DNA of 64,000 nt from Heterodera schachtii (taxonomy: Eukaryota > Nematoda > Chromadorea > Rhabditida > Heteroderidae), in NCBI GenBank assembly GCA_023374025.1, contig SIJG01000005.1, positions 3,507,966 to 3,571,965 on the forward strand, read 5' to 3'. The translations under genes and the position numbers were made by a program. Under the pieces are notes generated by a model, which saw nothing but the letters and a program-made list of their open reading frames with translations, did no database searches and had not been told where the DNA came from. Positions 12,364-23,700 of the stretch are shown here, one piece after another. The stretch's first letter is position 1. Each line of letters opens with the position of its first letter.

Positions 12364-12433
12364 ACCTCGGCTGGGAATAGAACCTAGGCGTTCATCCAAT
12401 CCGTGGGCAGCTTTACCATTGAGCTACCGAGGC
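12364..12433 (-). tRNA. tRNA-like sequence, probably a pseudogene
   Basis: The minus strand begins GCCTCGGTAGCTCAATGGTA, whose first seven bases pair with CCGAGGT at the 3' end. The D-arm GCTC...AAGC and a T-arm with loop TTCTATT (A-box and B-box like) are present. The anticodon arm does not fold into five clean pairs and total length is only 70, so a decayed tRNA or tRNA-derived repeat is more likely than a working gene. Isotype cannot be called. Confidence 0.45.
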
Positions 12434-12589
12434 ACATCCGCTCTTTTTTTCATGGATCTTATCTTAACCGCCCAGTCAGCTTCTTCCTTGCAAACTTATA
12501 TTATAAAGTTCAGCATCTTGGAACAATTGCGCGTTTTATAATGTTTAACCCTTCTTTTAATGAAGACCAACTGAAGAAATGTGTCAAAT

Positions 12590-13056
12590 ATGGTTTTAAA
12601 CATTCCAAATAATTTTTAAGCTAAAAAAGAAATCGATAAAAATTTCACCGTACTGATGAGGCCCGTTGTCTTTTGTTAAAATTGCATTTTTAGTGAAGTG
12701 CCCCCCCATTTTTGCACTTTTCGCGAAATGACCTAGAAGTTTTTTTTTTTTGCATTTTTTGTTAATTTCAAAATTTATCCAATACATATGGTTAAATTTT
12801 GATTTTTAAATTTTTATTTATTTCCGAAAAAATTTATTCAAAAACTTATAAATGTGCCTTTATTTGCAATTCAATCCAATTCCACCAATTAAAATGTGTA
12901 ATGAGCTTTTCAATATTTTAAATAACATAAATGGGAGAAAATTTCGAATTATTTTGATCAAATTACCGACCAACCGAAAAGAAACCGATCAAAGCGAAGA
13001 AATTTTCAAAATGGGGGGTTTCTTTCTTGGCAAAAGGTCAAATTTATTAGCATTCA
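12590..13056. repeat. Direct repeat, copy 1 (pair with 14630-15212)
   Basis: Blocks such as ttcgcgaaatgacctagaag, aaaacttataaatgtgcc and cgaagaaattttcaaaatgg recur in the same order at 14630-15212. Copy 1 ends at the target-site duplication of element F2; copy 2 lacks the element. Confidence 0.75.
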
Positions 13057-13064
13057 GTTTTATG

Positions 13065-14136
13065 GGCGCCCCCACAAAGTGTCCAAGCCACGAAATGTCC
13101 AAGCCACGAATTGTCCAAGCCACGAAATTTCCAAAAGAGTAAAAAACCACGAAATGTCCAAAAAATTTTAAATTTTATAAAAATCCGGAAAATAAGTCTA
13201 TTTATATGCTAATTTTTGACTTCAGATTTTCTATTCATTGACCAACAAAATGTTCCATAATAACCTAGAAAGTACAAAAAGTCGGAAGAAGCATTATTTG
13301 TCAGACATTTCAAATCCAACTGTCACGAGGACGATTTGCGAATGGAGTTTGTCGAACCAAATCAAATGCCGTGATCGAGATTGCCGATGGTTGAAAGGTA
13401 CGTTTGAAGCGCCGCAAAAAATTTAATTTCCCTAATATTCAGGATTTCGGTGAAGAAAACCAAAGAAAGTTAAAGCCGTTGTGGCCATGAGTTCCAACAA
13501 TGTGTTGACGGAAATGATGCGGAGTGGAAAGAGAGTTGCTGGGAAGGCATCTACATTTTACGGTCAGTATATTTTCAAATTTCTTAAAATCAAATCAAAA
13601 ATCGTTTAGAAAGGTCTCTGTCACCATCCTGCCCTCTCGGACTTCATCTGTGAAGTCAGCATCGTATAACAACAACGGTGAAATTCGTGACTTGAGACGG
13701 TGCTGGGTCTCCAAATTGAAGTATATACAGGAAAAATTGAAGGATTTCGAGAATTTTAATGCTTCATTGTCCATGTTATGTAATGATTTTTTTCGTTGAA
13801 TGTTAATAAATTTATTCATTTCAATGTGTGAAGTTTAGGATGTGTCTAAAAATAGAATTCGGATCGTTTAGGAACCCTAAAACTTGTTCGAATTTTGATG
13901 ACTATCAAGTGTAGAAGCATTTAAATTTATTTTGCTCTTTTATGTCAATATTTGTGTCCAAGGCTAAGCAAGGGGCAATAACAATGTCATATTCGTACTC
14001 AGCGACCCCGAAAACCCTATATTAGACTCGTTTTCCCGGTTTTTATTAGGTTTTTAGAATTTTGGACATTTCGAGTTTTCTTTTGGACATTTCGTGGCTT
14101 GGACATTTCGTGGCTTGGACATTTTGTGGGTCAACG
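13065..14136. mobile_element. Foldback element F2 carrying coding sequence
   Basis: Left end GGCGCCCCCACAAAGTGTCC, then repeats of the 16-base word AAGCCACGAAATGTCC. The right arm is the inverse (ggacatttcgtggctt repeated) ending TTGTGGGTCAACG. Exact 8-bp target-site duplication GTTTTATG at 13057-13064 and 14137-14144. The related sequence at 15190-15215 is an empty site. Inside are exon-like plus-strand ORFs with splice sites (13238-13798). No transposase was recognised. Confidence 0.8.
13238..13798 (+). CDS. Exons of unknown protein inside element F2
   Basis: Three candidate pieces. 13250-13397 ends with donor GTACG and contains DISNPTVTRTICEWSLSNQ and KCRDRDCRWLKG. 13470-13561 has AVVAMSSNNVLTEMMRSGK and donor GTCAG. 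13610-13798, after acceptor gtttag, encodes KVSVTILPSRTSSVKSASYN and RRCWVSKLKYIQEKLKDF to a TGA. Exact joins and frame through the middle piece are unresolved, because an in-frame stop follows one acceptor. The Cys/Trp spacing of the first piece weakly suggests a zinc-binding fold. It could be a captured host gene or remnant element protein. Confidence 0.3.
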
Positions 14137-14629
14137 GTTTTATGTAAGCACAATAACGCTTAACTTTTGAAAAAAAATTTTAAATAAAAAGAAAAATTAC
14201 CTGCCATAAGCCTTGCCGTTTCACTTTCTTTTGCAAATTCCGTACAAAATGAAAAAAGCAAAACCGGATCTGGCATCCGGGAAAAATTGCCGAATTGTTG
14301 CTCCATCCACACTCATTTTATCAAATGTGTAAAGATGTCCACCGTGAGGAAGCTGACTTTTTGTTTTTTATTTCAATTTGCGAATGCATATTGGATGAAA
14401 ATGATTAACTAAAAAAAGTTTTATTCTGTTTTTTGTTTGTTGATTTTAACCGAGTATTTGAATTTTTATAATTTTTTGGCGCTGAAACGCGAGCGCCGAA
14501 ACGAGCTGGCGCCGAAACGCAGTAGATCCAGAACTTTTTAATAAAATAAATAATTTAAAGACCTATGAAATTATATATACAATTAATTATATAGCTTTTT
14601 GCCTAATTTTTAAATGTGAATAACTTTTT

Positions 14630-15212
14630 TAAAATCTTTTTAATAATTTGAAACCGTTTTTAATCCTTAAAAGATGTTCATTTTTAGAGACTTGCCCATT
14701 TTTTCACTTTTCTCGAAATGACTTAGAAGTTTTTTTTTTTTTTTTTGCTTTTTTTGTTAATTCAAAAAAAAATATGATTATTTTCAATTTTTTGGTGTTT
14801 GGTCAGTTCGTGAAAAATGCAAAAACATAGGATTGAAATTATCTTCTGCCTACGGCTGGCGGAGAAAATTTAATTTGCTTCTTTATAATTTGCTAATTGT
14901 AAGTATTTAGTTAAAATTAAACATTTTTATAAGCTTAATTATATTTTGCTTATCTACGTTAATGGCCGAAAACATATTTTAAATAAAGATTCATTCAAAA
15001 CTTATAATGTGCCTTTATTTGCAATTCAATCCAATTCCACCAATTAAAGTGTTGCCCCTTTTCACTGTTTTTTAATCAATTTTTTGTATAAATTTCGAAA
15101 AAATTTGATCAAGTTGACTACGAACCGAAAAGAAACCAACCAAAGCGAAGAAATTTTCAAAATGGGGGGTTTTTTCTCGGCAAAATCTCAAATTTATTAG
15201 CATTTATTTTTG
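14630..15212. repeat. Direct repeat, copy 2 (empty-site allele for F2)
   Basis: Matches 12590-13056 in order. Where copy 1 reads attagcattcagttttatg followed by F2, this copy reads straight through as attagcatttatttttgtg. Confidence 0.7.
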
Positions 15213-15342
15213 TGTATGAATTCTTTGGTTTCGAATCGCTTACATGTTGTAATTTGTTTTTTATTAAACCCATTCTGCGACCAAAATTTCCCGAGACTTG
15301 GGACCGAGACTAAAAACAGAAAATCCGCGAATTTACTATAAA

Positions 15343-16063
15343 TGAGATTCTTCCCGCATCAAATTCTTCCCATATTTTGCCATTCACGTCACTTTTCCGT
15401 CCTCTTAATGACAGCTGTCTTCCGAGAGACGATGATGACCGATTATTTAGGAAATCGATGGTATCTAAAAAAATGAATTTTTATTTTAATAATTTTTGCA
15501 GGGTTTCATTGACACCACGGGCCGTAGGCCAAAATCCATCAAATTGTCTACATTTTGAAAAAATCTTTTTTCAAAATTTCATTCTTTTCTCTACTTAACG
15601 GCGCCTTTCCGCATCAAAGGGACCCTCCTTTTTCAAGAAAAAACTAAGAGCAATAAAAAAAGGAAGATGATCGCGGAGCAGAATTTAATGTTCAAATTAA
15701 TAAAATTAAAACAAAAAATATAAAACTAAATCTGTACAATTTTTATTATTTATTTTTACCATCAAAACATTGCTTTCTTGCCGAGGGATGTCTGATCAGT
15801 GCCGGGGGATGCTCAGTAGAATTGACCCGGTTTTTTGAGGGGTTTCGTCTTTTTTTCGGTGTGCTGTTGGCCCTTCGCATTTGCGCCGGCGGCGGTGCCG
15901 ATGCCCGTCGATGGGGCAAACTCGCCGAACGCTCAATTTTGGACGGTTTAGAGTTGCAAAAGCCGCCAAATAAATAAAAAGAAATGAGGAGACAAAATGA
16001 GCAAAAGCTCGCGCAATCGCATTGATTCGTTATTGGTCTCAAAAATGTGGACCCTTTTTTCAT
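15343..16063 (-). pseudogene. Secreted Ser/Arg-rich protein, paralogue 3 (decayed)
   Basis: The exon 1 copy (to donor at 15760) keeps NSKPSKIERSASLPHRRASA, RRANSTPKKRR and the phase-1 donor GTAAAAATA. The homologous ATG (16022) is separated from the mature frame by a net 5-base loss inside the signal-peptide region. The open frame instead starts at an unrelated ATG at 16063. The exon 2 copy (15464 down to about 15343) keeps TIDFLNNRSSSSLGRQ and IWEEFDAGR, but its 3' half and donor are gone. No exon 3 or 4 was found between 11.5 and 15.3 kb. A dead or at most truncated third copy. Confidence 0.7.
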
Positions 16064-16499
16064 TGAAAATGGGTTTTTGTGAATATCATTAATTAATTAT
16101 GGTTGGTCCCCGGAAACAAATCTAATGAGTTGATAAGACTTTTTGTGATTTTCGGCTTTTTGCAAAAATTCATCACTGAAGAAACCCTGAATGTCGAAAA
16201 CAAACAAAATTAATAGGTAAAGACTTTCTCGACCAATACCCCAATTGTAAAGAGATGCTTTTGGCTAAATCCATTGTAGTTTAATTAAAGATAATTCAAA
16301 CACAATGCTCCAAAGTTTATAGCAACATTTAAAAAGGAGGAAACAATTACATAAATTACCGGAAGAAGAGGAATAATTAAGAATACCTAATTATGCTACA
16401 ATGAAAAAAAAAGTAAAGGTTACGAAATTAAAAAATAAAAACAACACAATGACAACACTTCATAGCAATTTCAATTCTTCGCCTTAGATGAGTTAAGCC

Positions 16500-17690
16500 G
16501 ATGTGAATTTTTATTTCTCAATGCTTTTCCCCTATATGAACATTTTTTCCCATTTGCGACAGATCATCAATAAAATAACTCCAGCATGTTCAATACTACC
16601 ACTTCCAATTTTAGACGCCGCAATTGTAACTGATCCACCGCAGACAAATTTACCATTTTCTATTTTCGAATTGTCTATTCCCCCCACTTCCAATACTAAC
16701 ATTTCCCATTGGTGACTCAGAAATTAGTAAATTTCCACCGTTTTCAATACTAGCACTTTCTATTTTGATTTTTTATATTTAAATTTCCACCACTCAATCC
16801 GAACACTTCCCACTGGTGACTCAACAATGCTTAAATATCCACCAGATTTAAATTGCGCGTCACGGTACATTGGTGAATGAATAACATCCAAAGAAGTATT
16901 ATCACTTCCTTTTTAAATTTCCTCTCGTTTTCGGTCCACTTGTCGACCCTAAATTCTTCAGGAAAACTCTTCTTGCCCATCCAAAAAATTTTGTGTCTGC
17001 GTCCTTTGTAACGCCAACGCATAGTATGCGAATATAACCATCCGGCGATTGGTCGATATACAAATTTCCATCGCATTTACCGTTTATTTCCCATCTGTTT
17101 CCAATCTACTGAGTAGCAAAAAGGTTTAATTACCTCCAGTATTGCTGCGATTATAAAGCCCTTGTTTGCTTCCAACCTCCTGAGTATCACCAACGTTACG
17201 ATGACCTCCAATATTTAAGTGAACAACTCCTCTTGCTGGCATCCCTCCTTTTTGTAGGCCTCCATTCACTTGAGTACCACCAAAATTGTGACTGCCTCCA
17301 GTATTAAGGTGCATAACAGTCCCTTCTGCTGGCATCCCTCCTATATGTATGCCTCCATTCACTTGAGTACGACCAAAAATGTGACGGCCTCCGGTATTTA
17401 AGTGAACAACTCCTCCTGCTGGAATTCCTCCCATTGTAGGCCTCCATTCACCTGTGTACCACCAAAATTGTGAGTGCCTCCAGTATTAAGGTGCATAATA
17501 GTCCCTTCTGCTGTGATTCCTCCCATTTGTATGCCTCCAATGAACTGAGTGCCGCCAATGTATTTGTTGTTTGGTCGTTTATATGTGTACAATTTCCGTC
17601 TATTCGTTTCCCTCTCTTTTGCTGTTTACGTGTAATCTTCTGTTTTTCTCCTTATTTGATGTCTCCAAAAGTGCTTTTTCCATCATGCTC
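16500..17690 (-). pseudogene. Glycine-rich tandem-repeat protein, frame-broken
   Basis: The minus strand from about 17590 to 17126 holds four to five copies of a unit of about 90 bp (about 30 residues) with the pattern GGTQVNGGLQ-x-GGMPAxG, then VVHLNTGGSHNF. One unit near 17430 lacks one base compared with its neighbours, which splits the frame. Further down (16850-16560) degenerate units of a second type occur, patterned GGNLLISESPMGNVSIGSGG, also with stops. A TATAAAT box lies at about 17705, just upstream of an ATG at 17687 on the minus strand, but that ATG frame reaches a stop before the repeats and the splice is unresolved. A Gly-rich structural or secreted protein is plausible; a non-coding minisatellite is the alternative. 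Confidence 0.4.
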
Positions 17691-17779
17691 GTTATGCTCA
17701 GTATTTATAGATACCGAGTTACATCGTCTCGGAATTTTTGGAGAGAAAACACTTCCTGAAATTTGCGGACTGTGAACAT

Positions 17780-18500
17780 CTCCTGACGCCCTCGGTGGAA
17801 CGCCTAAAAAAGAGAACAGTTGGCGCGAAAATTAATAAATTATTGAATTGGATCCGACCAAAAGTCAGAGAAATTTAACTGGCAATATCATCAGGAAATA
17901 AGACTGATATTAGAACTAACTTCGATCCGGTGAGCCGAGATTACACTGTAAAGGATGACCATTTCGGGGGGGGGGACGGGGTGAGGGTCGCCAGCGAAGG
18001 GCAAAAAGAGGAAAAATTATTGGAATTTGGAACAGATTTTCTTAACAATTCCGGTTGCCTACCGTTTTTATGTTTTTTTGATTTAAAAAATACATTTAAA
18101 TTAACTTCATTAAGGTTTCTTGATTCCCGAGTCGAGAAAGTTGCCGGGTTTTTTTGGGTCTCGGTTCTCGTATCGTTTCTCGGGTCATATCTCGGTCTCG
18201 ATTCTCTATAAAATCATTTCTCGCGCATCCCTATTAGCCGGTAACTTCGTTTTAGACTTATATCTGCATTTTGGAAAAATGGGCCTGGCGGCCGAGGTCC
18301 ATGTATGGGTCTGGGAATGAATTTTCTTAAAAACTCCACAAGCCTTGAAACTATCAGCAAATGTGGAACTAGTAATGAAATTGATAAATACTTCACTTGC
18401 TGTGAAGTTGCTGTTGTCCAGTCGAATAGGACGAAAGGGGTCAGGAAAAAGCGGGGATTGAATTTGAGGAAAAGAGGAATTGAATATTATTTTTAAATAT
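17780..18500. other. Intergenic DNA with CTCGG/CGAGTC word cluster
   Basis: 18110-18215 repeats ctcgg, gagtcgag and tctcg words in an otherwise AT-rich setting. The plus ORF 18305-18496 has no supporting start or splice sites. A short run of G lies near 17970. Confidence 0.4.
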
Positions 18501-20249
18501 TTTTAGAAAAAATATAAAATTTTTTATGTTATAAAATTACCTCGAAATCTAATCATAATTTTATAAGTTTTTTGAAATTCATTAATTTTTTAATTAAAAA
18601 TCTTTTTACTAGGTTATACAAAAGTTTCAAATAATAAAAAAATAAGCTAATTTATTTATTGCTGAAAAAACTTATAAAAATCTTTAATTATAATTGTTTG
18701 ATTGAAAGTTTTTATATCATTAAATAAAATTATACAATTGAGCCTAAATTTATTGGTCTACACACCCCTATGGATTGACTTTTTGGAAATTTTTTAAAAA
18801 TGCACCCCAAAAAAAAGAGAATTTTTTCGAAATTTTTGCAATTTTTACGTATTTTGTTCACTTCCGAAAATTTTCGCTGACAAAGAATGAGACTATTACT
18901 AAAAAATTTTCAGATTTTTGGTTTTCAATAGTGAAGCTAGAATTTGATAAAATTTGGCATTTAAAAACTTAAATCATTTTTAGCAGTTTTTAGTATATAT
19001 TTTAAGTCTGTTTAAGCAAATATTGAATATAAACACACTTTTTGGAATTTTTGACAGTTTAAAAAACATATATTTTGGCAGTTTTAGTCCATATTTTGGT
19101 CAATATTTGGCCATTTTTGAGCTTTTTCGTCCATATTTCGGGCATTTTTAGTCATATTTAATGTCCATATTTGGCATTTTTTAGTCCATATAATTTACAA
19201 CCCTATTTATAACCGTAAGTTTTTTTATATTTTTGTAAGTTTTGAAAAATAATCTTCTGATAGGCAACACTAGAGATATCGAATGATATCCATGGATTAT
19301 TATTTATTTTAAGCTGAGCCAGTTTATGAATTTATATGTTTACAATTTTTTTTTACCCTTGTCTGCATGCAAATTTTATTTTACGATTTTTAAAAATTAA
19401 TTATGTAATCAGGCGGAACCTGCCCCCTAAGTAATCAGTTTAGAATACTTCTAAAAGTTTTCTTGTTTTTTAATATTAACCAATCCTACCTTATATTTAT
19501 CATCTAATGTTGTCATCTACATAAATGAAGATTGCGGAATTTTTCAAAAAAAACATAAAAAGTTTTTTCGTAGAAAATTATTTACCAATACAAGAGAAAA
19601 AATTCACAATTATTTTTCACACCAAATAAGAACTTTGGAAATTTTGTAAAAATGAGCAAATTCGAAAAACCCAAACATTTCTGCTATGGGAATACAGTAG
19701 GTTTACATTGGCCATTACCGTATAATAATGTTTCAGTCATCCTGCTACCATTTCTCATAGTCTAAAAAAACATAATTTCACTGCCGAATTTCCCAATAAC
19801 ATAAATATTTCCAATTCGCATTTCCAAATTTATACGAACAAAATTTGGTAAAAATAAACAATAGTATAACAAACAGCTGCATAAAAAATTTGGTAATCAG
19901 AAATGAGTTGGCCCAACATATTGTAGTTTGGCAAAACTCATTGAAGAACGAAAAGCGAACTGAAAAACCTCAAAAAATCCAAAATTTCCCGTATTTTTTT
20001 CTTGTTTATAAATAGGGAGCGGATTCATAGGTTTGACTTATTTTTCTGCGGCTTAATTCAATGAAAAAGCACGAAAAACACATTTTTAACGCGAAAATTC
20101 ACTTGGAATCCATATTTGGACTTTTCGCCCCTATTTGGGCATTTTTCAAAAAATTACTTACCAGCTGCAAAAAAAAACGCACTCATTAGGACCGACCCCC
20201 TGCTGACCACTTGAAAATTAATTTTTCAAAAGTTAGAAATGAAGAAACT
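18501..20249. other. AT-rich DNA with word repeats and duplicated flank
   Basis: 18960-19200 repeats ccatatttt(g)g and attttta words. 19685-19960 is the counterpart of 7530-7870, and 19200-19330 resembles 7070-7200. No exon seen. The duplicated unit therefore extends about 1 kb beyond the stop codon of paralogue 2. Confidence 0.5.
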
Positions 20250-20636
20250 ATGGTACTTTTCGGTTTTGTGCCTACACCTCAAAATTTTAAAAAATGTCAA
20301 CAAAGGGCGCGCTGAAGGCATTTTTTTACAATTATTATTCTCATAGCATAAATTAACGGAACGGTAAAGGTCCTCCCCTCCCCATTTCGCGCATAAATTA
20401 CATAATGTGAAAGCGTCCCTGTCAACTTGGAACCCATCGGCAAATGCTTAACTCTATTTGTGCGAGTTCCTTTGGCGCGAGGATTGCAAAAGACGCAATG
20501 TGGACCCTTTTGAAGAAACTTTGCTTCAGATTGTTGCATTTATGCCCCCAAAATAGGGCGCATACTAAAATGCCTTCAGCGCGCCCTTTGTTGACATTTT
20601 TTAAAATTTGAGGTGTAGGCACAAAACCGAAAAGTA
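20250..20636. mobile_element. Palindromic MITE
   Basis: Left arm tacttttcggttttgtgcct then acacctcaaaattttaaa and aacaaagggcgcgctgaagg. The right arm is the inverse at 20557-20636. Arms are about 80 bp with a core of about 220 bp. It lies just downstream of paralogue 2. No clear target-site duplication was found. Confidence 0.7.
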
Positions 20637-20745
20637 CCCTTTTTACATCGATATGAATTTTCATTAAAATTTTCGCCATTATTTCTCGATTTTTGGGTCC
20701 CTATTAGGCCACTAAATTTGAATTTTTCGCCATAAAAACCACTCC

Positions 20746-23700
20746 CTAGTCATAAAATTGCCAAAGTTGGTCCATTCTGTGTTCCTTTTCCCGTTGTCTC
20801 TGATTCTTTAGCATTTCCTCTTGGGCTTTCCTTTCATAAGCACCGAGTGAGCTTGGCGTTCCGTTGCCAAATGTATTGGATGACCTCGATGACGTTGGCG
20901 TCCCGTCAAAACCTTAAGCACTTATTATTATTGGGGTTCGAAGTTTTATGCACTAAAAATGCCAAATATGCCATAAAATATGCACTAAAAATCCCTCAAA
21001 TATGCACTAAAAACCCGAAAAATGCCCAAATATTCACTAAAATATGCCGTAAAAATTACCAAAAATGACTTTGAATCCTTAAAAAATGATATGTAAAAAT
21101 TCAGAATTGACTTTAAAAACACCAAAAGAATGACTAAGGAGCGTTTTTGACAGTTGAAAATTAATTTTTTATATGGACAATTTTTTTGAAAGGTTCTTAC
21201 AAAATGTTCAAAATTATAGAGTATATTTTTTAAAAATTCCGAAAAAATCGATCCTTAGGGGTTTATTTTTAGATTTTTTTGCATTTTTCTTATGAAAAAT
21301 TGCCAAAAATGGCTGAAATATGCTCTAAAAATACAAAAATGGCAAAATATGCATTTATCCTCAAAAACCCCCAAAATATGCTTTTATATGCACTAAAACC
21401 TTCACCAAATCAAAAAATTTTAACGTAGAAAATGCTATTTGTGAGCCCCTTTCTTCATAGCATATGCGCAAAAAAATATATTAATTCATATTTACCAAAA
21501 TTGCAAAAAAATAAATACATTTTTTTTGGCGAAAAACGGCGAAAAATTTTGTAAAATACCGTATGATGTCCTGTAGGAACTGTCACTTCCATATGAGTCA
21601 CGGTAACCCGCTGATTGCCAATTGGGTGCCATTTCTCGGTAATCATTAGTTCTTTCTTGCTCCGAATACTTCTTGAGCGATTTCCGTTTCTGACTCCGAT
21701 TTTTCTTCAGCGCTGAGTCTTAAATACAATGCTATCGTAGTAATTTGTGCCTATTATCGTACCGAAATTTCTGTGCATAATGAAATTATTTTGGCATGGA
21801 AAAGATATTTTAAAATGAACAAAATATTTCCTATACATAGCAATAAATTCGAATTTTTATCGTTTTTGAGTACGATAGGCAATAATATACGGTAATCATT
21901 TTTCAAATATGTAATAATTACTTATTTGAGAAATGAAAAGATTATTTAAAATGAACAAAATATTGCCTATACATAGCAGTGAATTTGAAAATTTATCGTT
22001 AATTGAAAATGATTTTTATGATTTTCAACTAAATTAACAAATTTTCTCTAAATGCCTACCGAACCCGCTTAAATCCAAAGAAAACTTATACGCATTTATT
22101 GAAAATTAAATTGTTAAAATTCCGTCAAATATTTATTGGCATCGCAAGACGACTAAATTCCTTAAGTTTTTGAAATTTTAAACCGATCCAAAAAATTCAT
22201 TTTTGCGAAAAGCTGTTAAAATGATATAGCTTTTCGCAACGCGCTTATAATTTTTGAAAAAAAAATATAAAGACAAAAAGGTTTTCGGATTTGGCCTTAC
22301 GATGTTTTTTTTTCTGGTAGCTCCTGTATGGGGTCATGGCGTTTCGTACAATGGGTAGTTCGTACAGTGCAGTTCGTACAATAGTCCTTTCGTACAATAG
22401 GAATTTTTATAAAGGCTTAGAACAAGCATAAGCTTTCGGATTAAGCTTAGGCTTAACCCTAAGCTTAGGCTTGCTTGGGCTTAGGCCTAAGCTTAGTCTC
22501 AGGCTTTATTTTGTAGAAATTTTTATTGTACGAACCGCCCATTGTACGAACTGCCTATTGTACGAACTGCTATTGACGCGCCTGTATACCTGTGAAGCCC
22601 TTTTCGACAGATTTTTTGCGGGCTGCATGTGCCCGTGTCCGATCAATGTACTCGGTGATTGGGGTATGGTATTCCTCCAGTGGAAATTGCGTGACTCTTC
22701 CCGCATCATATTCTTCCCATAAATTGCCTTTTGCGTCACTTTTCCGTCCTTTGAATGACCGCTGTCTTCCGAGAGACGATGATGACCGATTATTTAGGAA
22801 ATCGATGGTATCTAAAAAACAATTAGCGTTTTTGAATAATTTTAATAACAACAAATTAATAAGAAGATTGTCGCGAAACAGGAATTTACTGTTCAATTAT
22901 GTTTATTTTAATAATAATTAATAAGATGGGAATTTTAAGTAAACACATATTTTTCCTGGATTTGGTTGTAAAAACATTTGCTTTTTGTTTTGCGATCAAA
23001 ATTTAAGACTTTTATTTACATATTTTACTAATTTTCAGGTTTTTTTTACAAAATAACATATGTACATATATATACATATCTTTCGTATTATATTTCATTT
23101 TTTTCATATTTTGCGGGTTTTTGAGAATTTAAAGAAATTTCTTGTGGACAAAAAAAAATTTTTTTTTGAAAATCTTCCCACAAAAAAGATATTAAAAATT
23201 AATTTTTAAGATGCTAAAAGGTGATTCTAAGCATATTTAGGTCAGTTTTAAGGCATTTTGTGTCTATTTCATCGTTTCGAAGAATTTTTTTTTCAAAAAT
23301 TTAATATTTTATCAATATTACTACATATTTCATACATATTCCGAGGGGTTTTTTTTACCTATTTTATTTATATATTTTGCAAATTTTCTTGCATAAAATT
23401 CCCATCCCTAGTAATTATAACATTAAATCTGTGCAATTTTTTATTTATTCATTTTTACTAGGTTGCTCCCCGAGCCCCCAGGCCCCCGACCCCCGACATT
23501 TTTGGACCAATTCCCCGATCCGACCCCCGACATGTCCCCCCCCCCCCCCCGAGGTCCCCGGCCCCCGAATTTTTGCCCCCTGACCCCTTGACACTAATTC
23601 GGGGAATTGGGGACTCCGAGCGTTGCAAAAAATTAAAAAGTTAATTCAACAACGAAGGGAGGGAAAGGTTGAAAATTGTTGAAATTTAAATAAATTTTCT

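Noticed and set aside
18305..18496. Plus ORF with three Cys (STSLETISKCGTSNEIDKYF)
   Set aside because: No start, splice or signal-peptide context; composition alone is not enough.
20935..21420. CRISPR-like array
   Set aside because: The repeated words are short, variable and irregularly spaced, there are no unique spacers of constant length, and the host is a eukaryote.
22331..22580. Functional inverted-repeat regulatory RNA
   Set aside because: The 8-bp duplication and the shared core with other insertions are better explained by a transposon.
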